Assembly (NCBI RefSeq): GCF_001866135.1
Contig: NZ_MODW01000001.1
Location: 620,001 to 684,000, forward strand
Length of the DNA stretch: 64,000 nt
DNA from: Microbacterium sp. LCT-H2
GTDB lineage: Bacteria; Actinomycetota; Actinomycetes; Actinomycetales; Microbacteriaceae
Direction: 5' to 3'
Shown here: positions 62,706 to 64,000 of the stretch, piece by piece
Layout: the number at the start of each line of letters is the position of its first letter
Position numbering within the stretch: position 1 is the stretch's first letter
Translations under genes and position numbers: made by a program
Notes under the pieces: model-generated
What the model was told of the DNA's origin: nothing
The model's database searches: none
Seen by the model: the letters and a program-made list of their open reading frames with translations, nothing else

Positions 62706-64000
62706 CGGGTGCTCTCCTCGAGAGGGATGGGGGTGGGGGTCGCGTGGGCGCGCATGGCCGCGCGGTCGACGAGCTTTGTGCGCTCCCGGCCGCGGACGGC
62801 TCCGGCGCGGCGTTCGGCCTCGTCGATGCGCAACCAACCCTCCCAGTCCACCACGCCGGGGAGGTCCAGGGGCGGGTGCGGGTCGATACGGGCGGACGGC
62901 GTCGCGGCGAGGTCCTCCGCGAGATGCTGCACGGTCTGCGCGGCATCGGACTTGGTCGAGCCGATGAGCCCGATCGGCCCGCGCTTGATCCAGCCGGTCG
63001 CGTAGAGGCCCGGCACGGGCGTGCCGTCGGCATCGAGCACCCGCCCCTCCGCGTTCGGCACGACGCCCCGTGCCGCGTCGAACGGCACGCCGGGCACGGG
63101 CGAGGAGAGGTAGCCGATCGCCCGGTAGACGGCGCCGACCTCGTACCGCACGAGCTCGCCGGTCCCGACCATGCGGCCGAGCGGATCGGAGGCCGTGCGC
63201 TCGAACTCGATGCCCTCCACGCGGTCCGTGCCGACGACGCGGACCGGGCGATGCCGGAAGTGCAGGTGGATGCGCCGGGAGGCCCCGGCGGACGGACGCT
63301 GCGCCCAGTCCGTGAGCGTGCGCACGATGATGCGGCGCTGCGAGAACTGCTCCAGCATGCGCGAGGCATGGTCGTCGAGCTCGAGGTCGGCGGGATCGAC
63401 GATCACCTCCACGTCGTGCTGCTCCCCGAGCTCGCGCAGCTCCAGGGCCGAGAAGCGCACATCGGCGGGGCCACGACGGGCGAACAGGTGCACGTCGCGG
63501 ACCCGGCTCGCGGTGAGCGCGTGGAGGATGTGGTCGGGAGTGTCGGTCGACTCCAGCGCCGCGGCGTGCTTCGCGAGGATGCGTGTGACGTCGAGGGCGA
63601 CGTTGCCCGCCCCGATCACGGCCACGGACTCCGCCTCCAGGCCCCAACCCTGCGCGACGTCGGGGTGCGCGTCGTACCAGGCCACGAACTCCGCGGCGCC
63701 GAACGATCCGGGAAGCTCCGCTCCCGGCACGTCGAACGCCACGTCGCGGTCGGCTCCGGTCGCGATGACGACGCCGTCGTACGCCCGGCGGAGCTCGTCG
63801 ACCGTCACATCGACACCGACCTCGACGTTGCCGCGCAGCCGGATGCCGGGCTGGAGGAGCACGTCGTGCAGCGCGTCGATGATCTTGCGGATGCGCGGGT
63901 GGTCGGGGGCGACGCCGTAGCGGACGAGCCCGTAAGGTGCGGGGAGCTTCTCGTACAGGTCGATGGCCGCCTCCGGCACCTGCGCCCGGAGCAGGTCGGC
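62702..64000 (-). CDS. fprA: Ferredoxin-NADP reductase, FprA/adrenodoxin-reductase type, start outside window
   Basis: FAD enzyme moving electrons between NADPH and ferredoxin. About 433 codons are visible; the first FAD GxGxxG motif lies beyond the window edge, but IDLYEKLPAPYGLVRYGVAPDHP, the NADP motif VAVIGAGNVALDVTR, LFARRGPADVRFS and the C-terminal GLYATGWIKRGPIGLIGSTKSDA are typical of FprA. The downstream flavin reductase is coupled to it. Confidence 0.93.
   Translation of the reverse strand, partial: ADLLRAQVPEAAIDLYEKLPAPYGLVRYGVAPDHPRIRKIIDALHDVLLQPGIRLRGNVEVGVDVTVDELRRAYDGVVIATGADRDVAFDVPGAELPGSFGAAEFVAWYDAHPDVAQGWGLEAESVAVIGAGNVALDVTRILAKHAAALESTDTPDHILHALTASRVRDVHLFARRGPADVRFSALELRELGEQHDVEVIVDPADLELDDHASRMLEQFSQRRIIVRTLTDWAQRPSAGASRRIHLHFRHRPVRVVGTDRVEGIEFERTASDPLGRMVGTGELVRYEVGAVYRAIGYLSSPVPGVPFDAARGVVPNAEGRVLDADGTPVPGLYATGWIKRGPIGLIGSTKSDAAQTVQHLAEDLAATPSARIDPHPPLDLPGVVDWEGWLRIDEAERRAGAVRGRERTKLVDRAAMRAHATPTPIPLEESTR

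Overview
The window is a stretch of chromosome from a high-GC Gram-positive bacterium, most likely Microbacterium or a close relative in the Microbacteriaceae. The support is the very high G+C content, surface proteins ending in LAxTG sorting signals (the class E sortase type of actinobacteria), a CebR-type cellobiose locus with the operator known from Streptomyces, DtxR-type iron boxes, and many genes whose -10 hexamer lies 6-7 nt before the start codon (leaderless transcripts). No rRNA, tRNA, phage, insertion sequence or CRISPR array was seen.

Layout. 0-9.8 kb: end of a sugar ABC permease, a VapBC toxin-antitoxin pair, a huge secreted GH101 endo-alpha-N-acetylgalactosaminidase, a GH35 beta-galactosidase and a divergent LacI regulator. 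Together they look like a host O-glycan (mucin core-1) utilisation island. 9.8-15.4 kb: an MFS exporter, purF-purM and a sortase-anchored surface protein. 15.5-19.2 kb: a translationally coupled three-gene operon (stand-alone NRPS adenylation enzyme, membrane flavoreductase-like protein, crotonase); it is the most unusual system in the window. 19.2-27.1 kb: a frameshifted coiled-coil protein gene, small conserved genes, and an iron-regulated haem uptake locus (HtaA-like protein plus hmuTUV), with a one-base frameshift at the hmuU/hmuV junction. 27.1-37.1 kb: SCP-like protein, Nudix hydrolase, purD, a glutamine-type ABC importer, a PadR-regulated drug exporter, purC, a uracil/xanthine permease and a repeat-filled gap. 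37.1-44 kb: a 5-oxoproline operon (NRAMP, pxpA, DUF1445 protein, fused pxpBC, biotin carboxylase) under a divergent GntR regulator. 44-53.8 kb: TetR regulator, secreted metalloprotease, the cellobiose locus cebEFG-bglC-cebR, apt and purS-purQ. 53.8-64 kb: a secreted (alpha/alpha)-barrel protein, SDR oxidoreductase, GH13 alpha-glucosidase with its LacI regulator, a persulfide-response cluster (CstR-like repressor, small Cys-rich protein, CoA-disulfide reductase/rhodanese), Mn superoxide dismutase, flavin reductase and the start-truncated end of fprA.

Two themes recur. Core purine genes (purF, purM, purD, purC, purS, purQ, apt) are scattered singly or in pairs between accessory islands. Most islands carry their own regulator with a visible palindromic operator (PadR, GntR, TetR, CebR, LacI, CstR/CsoR, DtxR). 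Gene junctions are often marked by long perfect GC-rich palindromes, some belonging to recognisable repeat families.
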